Below are positions 32,229-40,819 of a stretch of DNA of 64,000 nt, piece after piece; the stretch's first letter is position 1, and each line of letters begins with the position of its first letter. The position numbers were made by a program, and so were the translations under genes. The notes under the pieces were generated by a model that was not told where the DNA came from, did not search any database, and was given only the letters and a program-made list of their open reading frames with translations. The stretch comes from JALZKA01 sp963715405 (lineage in GTDB: Bacteria > Actinomycetota > Thermoleophilia > Solirubrobacterales > 70-9), in NCBI GenBank assembly GCA_963715405.1, contig OY970239.1:2170001-2234000 (forward strand). The letters are read 5' to 3'.

Positions 32229-32666
32229 CTAGCGGGCACCGCCTCCCAGCTCGGGCGGGAGCGCCTTCGGCCCGTCCGGGTACATGAACGCGAGGTCCTC
32301 GGCTGTCATCTCGAGCGTGCTGGAGACGGCCTCAGGTGGTGCGCCCATGACCAGCCAGAGCTGATCCGCCTCGGTGTCGTTGAAGAGCTGGCGAACCGTG
32401 TCGGCCTCGACAACGAGCGAGGCACGTGGCTCGAGCGTGAGGACCTCATCGCCGATTCGCATCCGGCCGGTTCCCTCGAGGAGTACGTACAGCTCCTCCT
32501 GGGTTCGGTGGCGGTGCTTGGTTGACGCCTGGCCCGGCTCGAGCCGCCAGAGCCGAGCGCTGAGCTGGGTCGCCTCGAGCTGCTTGGCGAGATCGGTGTT
32601 CTGGACGCCCATTTGGTTCGAGGGCCGCCAGAACTGGTCGGCCTCGTCGAGCTGCCGGTACGCCAA
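32229..32666 (-). CDS. Cupin-domain protein
   Basis: A 145-residue single cupin. The metal-binding motif is STKHRHRTQEELYVLLEGTGRMRIGDE (G-x5-HxH-x3-4-E-x6-G), and the second half is DTVRQLFNDTEADQLWLVMG, in which the usual His is missing. The start is TTG 32666 with GAGGG 6 nt upstream, just after the E3 stop, so it belongs to the pyruvate dehydrogenase operon. Its function is unknown; it may bind a small metabolite or act as a sensor for the complex. Confidence 0.75.
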   Translation of the reverse strand: MAYRQLDEADQFWRPSNQMGVQNTDLAKQLEATQLSARLWRLEPGQASTKHRHRTQEELYVLLEGTGRMRIGDEVLTLEPRASLVVEADTVRQLFNDTEADQLWLVMGAPPEAVSSTLEMTAEDLAFMYPDGPKALPPELGGGAR

Positions 32667-32667
32667 C

Positions 32668-34491
32668 TCAGTCCCTCTTGGGCGCGTAGAGGTCGGTGAT
32701 CGTGCCCTCGGCCATCTCGGCCGCGAAAGCGACCGTCTCCGTGAGCGTCGGGTGGGGGTGGATCGTGAGGCCGATGTCCTCGGCGTCGGCGCCCATCTCC
32801 ATCGCAAGGCACACCTCGGCGATCAACTCGCCCGCGTTCGGCCCCACGATGCCGGCTCCCAGGATCTGTCGCGATTCCGGGTCCACGAGAAGCTTCGTCA
32901 GGCCCTCGGGCCGGCCCAGCGATAGTGCGCGCCCGGACGCCTGCCAGGGGAAGACCGCCTTCTCATAAGCGGTGTCGCTCTCCTTGGCCTCGGTCTCCGT
33001 CAGGCCGCACCATGCGACCTCGGGGTCGGTGTAGGCGACGGACGGGATTGCCCTCGGCTCGAAGACGACGTCCTGACCCGCGATCCTCTCGGCCGCGACC
33101 TTGCCCTCATGCGTCGCTTTGTGGGCGAGCATCGGCGCGCCGGTGATGTCGCCGATCGCGTAGATGTGCGAGGCGCTGGTTCGGCGATCGGGGTCAACGT
33201 CGATCTCGCCACGCTCTGAGACCTCCACCCCTGTTGCTTCCAGGTCGAGAAGGTCACCGTTGGCGCGGCGGCCCACCGCGACCAGCACGCGGTCGAAGGT
33301 GGCATCGTCCGGCGCGTCGTCGCCCTCAAAGGACACCTTGATCCCGTCGTCGCCCGCCTCCGCCGAGGCGACTTTGGTGTTCAGATGGATCGCCTCGTAG
33401 CGCTCGCCGACTCGCTTGGAGAGCGGCTTGACCAGGTCGGCGTCGCATCCGGGAATGAGCTGATCGGTCAGCTCGACTACCGTGACATTGGAGCCGAGCG
33501 CCTCGTACACCGAGGCCATCTCGAGCCCGATGATCCCACCGCCGATCACGAGCAGGCTGCCCGGCACATCCTCGAGCTCGAGCGCCCCAGTCGAATCGAC
33601 GATGCGCTCGTCATCGGGCAGGTCCGGCAGCATCACGGCGCGCGAGCCCGCGGCGATGATCGCGTGGTCGAACTCGACCTTCTCGTCGCCGACCTCGATC
33701 TCGTTGGGCGACGTGAATTTCGCATCGCCATGAACCACTTTGACCTTGCGCTTCTTCGCGAGGCCGTCAAGCCCGCCGGTGAGCTTCGAGACAACCTCCT
33801 CCTTCCAGGAGCGAAGCTTGCCGACGTCGATGTCGGGTTCGCCGAACGAGACGCCGAACTCGCTCGCTTCCTCGGCCTCGGCTACGACCTGGGCGGCGTG
33901 AAGGAGCGCTTTCGACGGGATGCACCCCACGTTGAGGCAAACGCCGCCGATCGTCTCATAGCGCTCGATCAGCGTCACCTCCAGGCCGAGATCGGCCGCG
34001 CGAAACGCCGCGGTATACCCCCCGGGCCCCGACCCCACGACCACAACCCGCTTCCCCTCCGGCTCCTCACCTTCACCCTCGCGCCGAGTGTTATCTCGCG
34101 GGACACCTTGTCCCGTTTTCTCACTCTCGGCGTCGGAGGAGGAAGATTTTGGCGCCGCGGAGCCCGACTCGGCCTCGGACTCCTCCCCGTCCCCGTCCTC
34201 CTTGGTTGCCTGCCCATCGCGTTCGGCAGCCTCATCGTCATCGGCCTCGCCGCCCGCGTCCGAGCCCTCCAGCACCAGAAGCGCTGTCCCTTCTGACACC
34301 TTGTCGTTGACCGAGACCAGGATCTCCTTCACCGTCCCTGCCTCCGGCGAGGGCACGTCCATCGTCGCCTTGTCTGACTCGAGCGTGACCAGCGGCTGCT
34401 CGGCTTCGACCTCGTCGCCTTCGGAGACGAGGATCTCGATCACCGGTACGTCCTCGAAGTCGCCGATGTCTGGGACCTTGACCTCGCTCAC
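32668..34491 (-). CDS. lpdA: Dihydrolipoamide dehydrogenase (E3) with N-terminal lipoyl domain
   Basis: A 607-residue E3 carrying an N-terminal lipoyl domain (residues 1-80, lipoyl-lysine Lys41 in ESDKATM), an acidic Ser/Glu linker (about 80-145) and a complete flavoenzyme from about 146. FAD binding is VVVVGSGPGGYTAAF; the redox disulfide is GGVCLNVGCIPSK; NAD binding is LVIGGGIIGLEMASV; the C-terminal catalytic dyad is TIHPHPTLTE. The lipoyl domain is encoded by DNA almost identical to that of the E2 gene. The ATG overlaps the E2 stop by 4 bp. Lipoyl-E3 fusions occur in several bacterial lineages. Confidence 0.95.
   Translation of the reverse strand: MSEVKVPDIGDFEDVPVIEILVSEGDEVEAEQPLVTLESDKATMDVPSPEAGTVKEILVSVNDKVSEGTALLVLEGSDAGGEADDDEAAERDGQATKEDGDGEESEAESGSAAPKSSSSDAESEKTGQGVPRDNTRREGEGEEPEGKRVVVVGSGPGGYTAAFRAADLGLEVTLIERYETIGGVCLNVGCIPSKALLHAAQVVAEAEEASEFGVSFGEPDIDVGKLRSWKEEVVSKLTGGLDGLAKKRKVKVVHGDAKFTSPNEIEVGDEKVEFDHAIIAAGSRAVMLPDLPDDERIVDSTGALELEDVPGSLLVIGGGIIGLEMASVYEALGSNVTVVELTDQLIPGCDADLVKPLSKRVGERYEAIHLNTKVASAEAGDDGIKVSFEGDDAPDDATFDRVLVAVGRRANGDLLDLEATGVEVSERGEIDVDPDRRTSASHIYAIGDITGAPMLAHKATHEGKVAAERIAGQDVVFEPRAIPSVAYTDPEVAWCGLTETEAKESDTAYEKAVFPWQASGRALSLGRPEGLTKLLVDPESRQILGAGIVGPNAGELIAEVCLAMEMGADAEDIGLTIHPHPTLTETVAFAAEMAEGTITDLYAPKRD
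34090..34137. repeat. 48-bp palindrome-bearing repeat, copy in E3 linker
   Basis: Identical to 35409-35456. It contains CGGGACA-CCT-TGTCCCG (34099-34115), a perfect 7-bp inverted repeat around three bases. In the coding frame it reads SDAESEKTGQGVPRDN within the disordered linker of E3. The sequence class resembles palindromes spread by REP-associated transposases, but no transposase is in the window. Confidence 0.7.
34287..34486. repeat. 200-bp direct repeat encoding a lipoyl domain, copy in E3
   Basis: Matches 35627-35826 over 200 bp with a single mismatch (34312 versus 35652). It covers codons for most of the lipoyl domain, including silent positions, which points to recent duplication or gene conversion. 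Confidence 0.9.
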
Positions 34492-35831
34492 AGCAATGCC
34501 CTCCTGAAGTCCGTGAGCTCCGAGGCCAAGTGCGCTACGAATCGCGCGGCTGCAGCGCCGTCGATCACTCGATGGTCGTAGCTGAGCGAGAGCGGGATCA
34601 TGAGGCGGGGCTTGAACTCCTCAGCCTCCTTGTCCCAAACGGGCAGCATCTTCGATCGCGTAGCGCCTAGGATCGCGACCTCGGGCGCATTGATGATCGG
34701 AGTGAAGCCTGTTCCACCGATCCCCCCAAGCGACGAGATCGTAAACGTCGAGCCGCGCATCTCCTCAGCCGAGATCTTCCCCTCTCGAGCCTTGCCGGAG
34801 AGCTCGGTCAACTCGCCCGCGATCTCGAGCAACCCTTTCCGGTCCGCTTCCTTGATCACGGGCACCAAGAGACCCTGAGGCGTGTCGGCCGCAAAGCCGA
34901 GGTTGTAATAGCGCTTGATGACCAGCTCGTCTCCGTCGAGCGACGAGTTGAACTCCGGAAACTGCTTGAGGGCCGCGACGCACGCCTTCATGAGCAGCGC
35001 GACCATCGTGACCTTCACGTCCTTCTGCTCGGCGTTGATCTCCTTGCGAAACGTCTCTAGATCGGTGATATCAGCCTCGTCGTCGTGCGTGACGTGCGGG
35101 ATCATCACCCAGTTCCGCGAGAGCGCCGGACCCGAGATCTTCTTCACGCGAGAGAGGGCGACACGCTCGACCTCGCCGTACTTCTCGAAGTCCACCTTCG
35201 GCCAGGGAGCGAGGTCGAGGCCGGGAATCCCGGCGGGCGCGTCCTGGGCGGGCTTGTCCTTGGCCGACTTCACGTCCTCCTTGAGAATCCGCCCCTTTCG
35301 CCCGGACCCCTTGACATTCGCGAGGTCAACCCCAAGCTCCCGAGCCATCCGCCGCACCCCGGGCCCGGCATAAACCACCCCTCCGCCGCCACCCTCATCG
35401 CTCCGAGAGTTATCTCGCGGGACACCTTGTCCCGTTTTCTCACTCTCGGCGTCGGAGTCAGTGGTTTCGGGCTCCTTCGGCGCCTCGGACTCGGCCTCCC
35501 GCGCCTCGGGGTCCTCCCCTTTCCCCTTGGTTGCCTGCGCATCGCGTTCGGCAGTCTCATCGGCCTCGGCCTCGCCACCTCCGTCCGGGCCGCCATCTCC
35601 GCCCGCTTCCAGCACAACGATCGGCGTCCCTTCTGACACCTTGTCGTTGACTGAGACCAGGATCTCCTTCACCGTCCCTGCCTCCGGCGAGGGCACGTCC
35701 ATCGTCGCCTTGTCTGACTCGAGCGTGACCAGCGGCTGCTCGGCTTCGACCTCGTCGCCTTCGGAGACGAGGATCTCGATCACCGGTACGTCCTCGAAGT
35801 CGCCGATGTCTGGGACCTTGACCTCGGCCAT
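34488..35831 (-). CDS. aceF: Dihydrolipoamide acetyltransferase (E2)
   Basis: A 447-residue E2 core of the pyruvate dehydrogenase complex: one lipoyl domain (1-80, Lys41), an acidic linker, a peripheral-subunit-binding domain (YAGPGVRRMARELGVDLANVKGSGRKGRI, about 150-180) and the catalytic acetyltransferase domain from about 215. The active-site motif is LSLSYDHRVIDGAAAARF near the C-terminus, with its His and Asp intact. It has a single lipoyl domain; E. coli E2 has three. It transfers acetyl groups to CoA. It starts directly after the aceE stop. Confidence 0.96.
   Translation of the reverse strand: MAEVKVPDIGDFEDVPVIEILVSEGDEVEAEQPLVTLESDKATMDVPSPEAGTVKEILVSVNDKVSEGTPIVVLEAGGDGGPDGGGEAEADETAERDAQATKGKGEDPEAREAESEAPKEPETTDSDAESEKTGQGVPRDNSRSDEGGGGGVVYAGPGVRRMARELGVDLANVKGSGRKGRILKEDVKSAKDKPAQDAPAGIPGLDLAPWPKVDFEKYGEVERVALSRVKKISGPALSRNWVMIPHVTHDDEADITDLETFRKEINAEQKDVKVTMVALLMKACVAALKQFPEFNSSLDGDELVIKRYYNLGFAADTPQGLLVPVIKEADRKGLLEIAGELTELSGKAREGKISAEEMRGSTFTISSLGGIGGTGFTPIINAPEVAILGATRSKMLPVWDKEAEEFKPRLMIPLSLSYDHRVIDGAAAARFVAHLASELTDFRRALL
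35409..35456. repeat. 48-bp palindrome-bearing repeat, copy in E2 linker
   Basis: Identical to 34090-34137. Here the outer flanks CCGAGAGT (35403-35410) and ACTCTCGG (35442-35449) also pair, enclosing the inner CGGGACA/TGTCCCG stem (35418-35434), so this copy has a larger nested hairpin. Confidence 0.7.
35627..35826. repeat. 200-bp direct repeat encoding a lipoyl domain, copy in E2
   Basis: Partner of 34287-34486, one mismatch in 200 bp. The two copies are 1,340 bp apart in the same orientation, close enough for recombination between them to delete or fuse E2 and E3 segments. Confidence 0.9.
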
Positions 35832-38477
35832 CTAAGTAACCGCGGGGTCCGGCCGGTCGGTGTCGATCCCGTACTTCTCGATCGCCTTGTCCACGACCGA
35901 CTCCTCCGCTTCGCCCTCGCGCGCGAGCGCCCTGAGCGCGGCCACCACCACGTGGTGGCGATCGACCTCGAAGAAGCTTCGTAGATGCTTGCGGAAGTCC
36001 GAGCGCCCGAAGCCGTCGGTGCCGAGCACGTCGTACCGGGCGGGGACCCACTGGCGGATCCCGTCGGGGAGCGCCTTCATGTAGTCGGTCGCGGCGACCA
36101 CGGGCGCATCGCCGTCGCCCAGACACTCCTCGACCCAGGTCCTTGACACCTCACCGCCGCCAAGCCGGGCTTCGCGCTCAAGGGCCAGGCCCTCTCGCCG
36201 AAGCTCTGTGAAGGAGGTGACGCTCCAAACCTCGGCGGCCACGTCGAAGTCTTCGCGCAGGAGCTCCGCGGCGGCCTCGACCTCGCGGAGGATCGCGCCC
36301 GAGCCGAGCAACCGCACTTTCGCCCCGTCCGCCTCGGCGACGCGATGCATACCGCGCAGGATCCCCTCCTCGGCGCCTTCCGGGATCGCGGGATGACGAT
36401 AGTTCTCGTTCATGACGGTCAGGTAGTAGAAAACGTCCTCCTGCTCCCCGACCATCCGCCGCAGGCCGTCCTGGACGATCACGGCGAGCTCGTACGCGTA
36501 GGCGGGGTCGTAGGCGACGCAGTTGGGAATCGTCGATGCAAGCACGTGCGAGTGGCCGTCCTCGTGCTGGAGGCCCTCGCCGTTGAGCGTCGTCCGCCCC
36601 GCGGTGCCGCCGATCAGGAAGCCACGAGCGCGGGAATCTCCGGCCGCCCAGGCGAGGTCGCCGATCCGCTGGAAGCCGAACATCGAGTAGTAGGCGTAGA
36701 AGGGGACCATCTGGATGTCGTAGTTGGCGTAGGACGTCGCGGCCGCTATCCACGAGGAGAATGCGCCCGCCTCCGTGATCCCTTCCTGGAGGACCTGACC
36801 CTTACGGTCCTCGCGGTAGAACATGAGCGAGCCGGCGTCCTCGGGCTCATAGAGCTGGCCTACGTGCGAGTAGATGCCGAGCTGGCGGAACATCCCCTCC
36901 ATGCCGAACGTGCGCGACTCGTCGGGGACGATCGGCACCACCCGCGGGCCGAGCTCCTTGTCGCGAAGGAGCGCGGCGAGGACCCTGACGAACGCCATCG
37001 TGGTCGAGATCTCACGATCATCGGTGCCGTCGAGCTGTGATTGGAACGTCTCGAGCGGCGGGACCGGGAGGGGCTCGTCGACCTTCTGCTTTCGGGTGGG
37101 GATGAACCCGCCGAGCTTCTCGCGACGCTCCTTGAGGTAGCGGATCTCATCGGAGTCATCGGGTGGGCGGTGGAAGGAGACATCGGCGACCTCTTCGTCT
37201 GAGATGTCGAGCTCGAACCGGTCGCGGAACGCCTTGAGCGCCTCCTCGTTCATCTTCTTTTGCTGGTGGGTGATGTTCTGGCCCTCACCCGCCTCGCCCA
37301 TGCCGTAGCCCTTGATCGTCTTCGCGAGGACCACGGTCGGCCGGCGCGTTGCTCCCTGTGCCGCGGCGTAGGCGGCGTAAACCTTGCGCGCGTCGTGCCC
37401 GCCGCGGTTGAGCGCCCAGATCTCCTCGTCGGACATATCCGCCACGCGCTCGGCGAGCTCGTCGTACTTACCGAAGAATTTCTCGCGCACGTACGCACCG
37501 TCACGCGCCTTGTAGGTCTGATACTCGCCGTCGACGGCCTCCTCCATCCGCCGGACCAAGAGGCCGTTGTGGTCCTCGGCGAGGAGCGGGTCCCATCGGT
37601 CGCCCCAGATCACCTTGATCACGTTCCAGCCCGCCCCTCGGAAGATCGTTTCGAGCTCCTGGATGATCTTGCCGTTGCCGTGGACCGGGCCGTCGAGGCG
37701 CTGGAGGTTGCAGTTGACGACGAAGACGAGGTTCGAGAGCTTCTCGCGCCCGGCGAGGGCGATCGCCCCCAGCGATTCCGGCTCGTCGGTCTCGCCGTCG
37801 CCGAGGAAGCACCAGACCTTGCGCTTCGCAGTCTCCTCCGCGATGCCCCGGTCCTGTAGATAGCGCGCGAAGCGCGCCTGGTAGATCGCCATGATCGGGC
37901 CGAGCCCCATCGAGACCGTCGGGAACTGCCAGAAGTCGGGCATGAGCCACGGGTGCGGGTAAGAGGAGAGGCCGCCCTCAGACGACACCTCCTGGCGGAA
38001 GCCGTCGAGCTCCTTCTCGGACAGCCGTCCCTCGAGGAAAGCCCGGGCGTAGATGCCGGGCGAGGAGTGGCCCTGGATATAGACGAGGTCGCCGCCGTGC
38101 TCCTCCGAAGGCGCACGCCAGAAGTGATTGAAGCCCGTCTCGTAAAGGAGCGCCGCGGACTGGTAGGAGGCGATGTGCCCACCCAGTTCCCCGGATTCCT
38201 TGTTCGCGCGCAGGATCATCGCGATCGCGTTCCAGCGGACGAGCGAGCGGACTCTGCGCTCCAGCGCGGGGTCGCCCGGCAGCGGCGGCTCGTCTTCTTT
38301 GTGGATCGTGTTGACGTAGGGCGTCGGGCCGACGTACTCGATCGCGGCGCCCTTGTGCCGGGCCCGCTCGACCACGCGCTCGACCAGGTCGTGGGCGCGC
38401 CTGGGCCCGTCGTTCTCGACCACGGCGTCGAGGGCCTCCAGCCACTCCTCAGTCTCGACTGCGTCGATATCGGCCAC
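35832..38477 (-). CDS. aceE: Pyruvate dehydrogenase E1 component (homodimeric type)
   Basis: An 881-residue AceE-type E1 that decarboxylates pyruvate and acetylates lipoyl-E2. The thiamine diphosphate motif is WCFLGDGETDEPESLGAIALAGREKLSNLVFVVNCN (GDG...N). The N-terminal half also holds YQGHSSPGIYARAFLEGR-like active-site His residues (IQGHSSPGIYARAF). The C-terminal domain contains YYLTVMNENYRHP and GADGFGRSD-like TDGFGRSD. Length is usual for AceE. GTG 38477 follows TAGTCT by 7 nt, indicating a leaderless operon promoter. Order: aceE, E2, E3, cupin. Confidence 0.97.
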   Translation of the reverse strand: MADIDAVETEEWLEALDAVVENDGPRRAHDLVERVVERARHKGAAIEYVGPTPYVNTIHKEDEPPLPGDPALERRVRSLVRWNAIAMILRANKESGELGGHIASYQSAALLYETGFNHFWRAPSEEHGGDLVYIQGHSSPGIYARAFLEGRLSEKELDGFRQEVSSEGGLSSYPHPWLMPDFWQFPTVSMGLGPIMAIYQARFARYLQDRGIAEETAKRKVWCFLGDGETDEPESLGAIALAGREKLSNLVFVVNCNLQRLDGPVHGNGKIIQELETIFRGAGWNVIKVIWGDRWDPLLAEDHNGLLVRRMEEAVDGEYQTYKARDGAYVREKFFGKYDELAERVADMSDEEIWALNRGGHDARKVYAAYAAAQGATRRPTVVLAKTIKGYGMGEAGEGQNITHQQKKMNEEALKAFRDRFELDISDEEVADVSFHRPPDDSDEIRYLKERREKLGGFIPTRKQKVDEPLPVPPLETFQSQLDGTDDREISTTMAFVRVLAALLRDKELGPRVVPIVPDESRTFGMEGMFRQLGIYSHVGQLYEPEDAGSLMFYREDRKGQVLQEGITEAGAFSSWIAAATSYANYDIQMVPFYAYYSMFGFQRIGDLAWAAGDSRARGFLIGGTAGRTTLNGEGLQHEDGHSHVLASTIPNCVAYDPAYAYELAVIVQDGLRRMVGEQEDVFYYLTVMNENYRHPAIPEGAEEGILRGMHRVAEADGAKVRLLGSGAILREVEAAAELLREDFDVAAEVWSVTSFTELRREGLALEREARLGGGEVSRTWVEECLGDGDAPVVAATDYMKALPDGIRQWVPARYDVLGTDGFGRSDFRKHLRSFFEVDRHHVVVAALRALAREGEAEESVVDKAIEKYGIDTDRPDPAVT

Positions 38478-38484
38478 TGCCCGC

Positions 38485-38490
38485 AGACTA
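38485..38490 (-). promoter_or_regulatory. Leaderless -10 element of the aceE operon
   Basis: TAGTCT on the minus strand is followed by seven bases and the GTG start of aceE. There is no Shine-Dalgarno sequence in the 55-bp gap after the MaoC gene. Confidence 0.5.
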
Positions 38491-38532
38491 ACGACGCAGT
38501 GCCGATTTCCTGCGCTCGGCGCGGACGGGCTC

Positions 38533-39408
38533 CTAACGGGGTTTCGCGACGCCCGCCAGGTGCGGCTCTGAGTCGCGCGCCGAGCGCACGGCGAAGCTCA
38601 GACCAGCGCTCGTCTCGGCCGAGGTGAACTCGACCTTCGACGGGAGGAGGATCGGGCGCTTGAACGCGACCTCGACCTCGAAGGCATCCGGCACTCGCGA
38701 ATCGAGGGCGGCAACGCAACGGGCCTTGGTCCACATGCCGTGAGCGATCTGGCGTGGGAAGCCGAATGCCTTGGCGGTCAGCCCGTACGTGTGGATCGGG
38801 TTGCGATCGCCGGATACCCCTGCGTAGCTCCGGCCGAGATCGCCCGGAAGGCGCCATTCGGCCTCGACGGGGAGATCGGGGTCGAAGGACGGGCCGGCGT
38901 CACGCGCCGCGTCGTCTCCCTTGCCCCGACGGAGGTTCGTGCTCTCGGAAACCCAGACCTCCTCGCCGCCGGAGAGGACCGACGTGTTGAGGGCGAACAT
39001 CTGGCCCTTCGGGTGCGGCTCGAGCGAGCCCGCGCTCACGCGGATTTCAAGCCTTTCGGTCACGCCGATCGGCCGCCGTTGCTCGATCCGGTTCGCGACG
39101 TGGACGAGCCCGATTGCCGGGAACGGAAAGTCGCCTTGCGTCATCAGGTCCAGGTGAAGCGGGAAGGCGAGGATGTGCGGGTAGGTCGTGGGCAGCGTGT
39201 CGCGCATCGTGAAGCCGCAGACGTCGCAGTACTCGGCGAGCCTGGCGGGATCGATGGGGACATCCGCTAGCACCAGCTCGTCGCCGGGGATATCGCCTCC
39301 GCCGCCGGCGACAAACGGCAGGCGACCGGCAAGCGGCAGCGAGCCGAGTGCCGCTCGCCCGTAGAGGCCGAGCCAAGACGGCGGACCGTCGAGCTGGCGC
39401 TCGCTCAT
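38533..39408 (-). CDS. MaoC-family 3-hydroxyacyl-CoA dehydratase
   Basis: A 291-residue double hot-dog hydratase. The catalytic hydratase-2 motif lies in AGVSGDRNPIHTYGLTAKAFGFPRQIAHGMW (about residue 205), with the active-site Asp and His. The N-terminal hot-dog half (GFTMRDTLPTTYPHILAFPLHLDLMT) lacks that motif. It resembles mycobacterial HtdX (Rv0241c), which dehydrates (R)-3-hydroxyacyl thioesters, and stands in the same gene order beside a FabG4-like reductase. The ATG overlaps the reductase stop by 4 bp (ATGA). Last gene of the operon. Confidence 0.9.
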   Translation of the reverse strand: MSERQLDGPPSWLGLYGRAALGSLPLAGRLPFVAGGGGDIPGDELVLADVPIDPARLAEYCDVCGFTMRDTLPTTYPHILAFPLHLDLMTQGDFPFPAIGLVHVANRIEQRRPIGVTERLEIRVSAGSLEPHPKGQMFALNTSVLSGGEEVWVSESTNLRRGKGDDAARDAGPSFDPDLPVEAEWRLPGDLGRSYAGVSGDRNPIHTYGLTAKAFGFPRQIAHGMWTKARCVAALDSRVPDAFEVEVAFKRPILLPSKVEFTSAETSAGLSFAVRSARDSEPHLAGVAKPR

Positions 39409-40814
39409 GCCCCGATCAGGCTCTGGCCGCACACGCGGATCACGTTGCCGTTCACGCCCGCGGAGCCTGGGCTCGCGAACCACGCGATCGCCTCGGCGAC
39501 GTCGAGGGGCAGGCCGCCCTGGAGCATCGAGTTCATGCGGCGTCCCGCCTCGCGCTGCGGGACGGGCATCGCCTGCGTCATCGCCGTCTCGATAAATCCA
39601 GGCGCGACGGCATTGATGGTGACCCCAGCGCCGCGGACGACACCGGCCATCGACTCGACGCGCCCGATCACGCCGGCCTTCGAGGTCGAGTAGTTCGTCT
39701 GGCCCGCGTTCCCGGCGATCCCGGAGATCGAGGAGACGCCGATCAGGCGACCGTTCGGGCGGACTAGCTGGCGCTCGAGCAGACCGTCGTCGATCCGCTC
39801 CTGGGCAGAGAGGTTGATGTCCACGAGAAGGTCCCACCGCTCGGCGTCCATCCGGCCGAGCGTCTTGTCGCGGGTCACGCCGGCGTTGTGCACGACGACG
39901 TCAACGCCCTCGTGCCCGTTCGCCACGTGCTCGGCGATACGGGCCGGCGCGTCGTCCTCCGTGATGTCAAGCGCGAGCGCCGAGCCGCCGATCTGCCCGA
40001 CGACCGCCTTCAGATCTTCCTCAAGCGCCGGGACGTCGAGCCCCACCACGTGGGCGCCGTCGCGCGCGAGGACGTCCGCGATCGAGGCGCCGATGCCGCG
40101 CGAAGCGCCCGTGACGAGGGCAACCTTTCCCTCGAGCGGGCGATCCCAGTCGAGCGCGGCAACCTCGGCAACCGGTTCGGTGATCCGGGCGACCTGGCCC
40201 GAGACGTACGCCGAGCGGGGCGAGAGCAGGAAACGGAGGGTGGAGTCGATTGCGTCCTCGGCACCCAGGTCCACCTGGACGAGCTGCGATGAGGCTCCCT
40301 TGCGGACCTCCTTGCCCACGGCTCGGGTGAAACCCTCGAGCGCTCGTTGCGCGGTTGCCTCGCGAGGCGAACCGCACGACTCAGGCACCGAGCCGAAAAC
40401 GATGATGCGCCCGGATAGTGCGACCGAGCGGATCGTCGGGTGGAAGAACTCCCACAGCTCGCGGAGCTCGGACGAATCAGAGATGCCGGTGGCGTCGAAT
40501 ACGAGCGCCTTGAAGCGAGCGTCGGCAGAGGCGTCGGCGTTCCAGACACCGGCGTCCAGCCCTGCCTCGCCGGCCGCCGCGCGAACCTCCCCTTCGAGTT
40601 CGGTGCGCACGTTTGCCCCGGCGCCTGCGAGCACGCGGGCGATCGCGCCGCTCATACGGCCGCCGGGCGCGGCGCCGAGCAGCACATCGCCCTCGATCAG
40701 CGGCTGGCCTTTTTCGTAGCGGTCGAGCTCAACCGGCTGCGGCAGGCCGACGTTTCCGGCGATGAAGCCGCCGACGCGGCTGTTGACGACCTGCGAGTAG
40801 AGATCCTCAGGCAT
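39405..40814 (-). CDS. fabG: High-molecular-weight 3-oxoacyl-ACP/CoA reductase (FabG4 type)
   Basis: A 469-residue short-chain dehydrogenase with an extra N-terminal flavodoxin-like domain of about 220 residues, as in mycobacterial FabG4 (Rv0242c). The C-terminal SDR domain has ALVTGASRGIGASIADVLARDG for NAD binding, NAG in VVVHNAGVTRD, and the catalytic Ser and YxxxK in GVSSISGIAGNAGQTNYSTSKAG. It reduces 3-oxoacyl thioesters. A GAGAGG sequence stands before ATG 40814. It begins 6 nt after the thiolase stop and is followed by MaoC, the classic thiolase-reductase-dehydratase order. Confidence 0.93.
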   Translation of the reverse strand: MPEDLYSQVVNSRVGGFIAGNVGLPQPVELDRYEKGQPLIEGDVLLGAAPGGRMSGAIARVLAGAGANVRTELEGEVRAAAGEAGLDAGVWNADASADARFKALVFDATGISDSSELRELWEFFHPTIRSVALSGRIIVFGSVPESCGSPREATAQRALEGFTRAVGKEVRKGASSQLVQVDLGAEDAIDSTLRFLLSPRSAYVSGQVARITEPVAEVAALDWDRPLEGKVALVTGASRGIGASIADVLARDGAHVVGLDVPALEEDLKAVVGQIGGSALALDITEDDAPARIAEHVANGHEGVDVVVHNAGVTRDKTLGRMDAERWDLLVDINLSAQERIDDGLLERQLVRPNGRLIGVSSISGIAGNAGQTNYSTSKAGVIGRVESMAGVVRGAGVTINAVAPGFIETAMTQAMPVPQREAGRRMNSMLQGGLPLDVAEAIAWFASPGSAGVNGNVIRVCGQSLIGA

Positions 40815-40819
40815 GTGGC

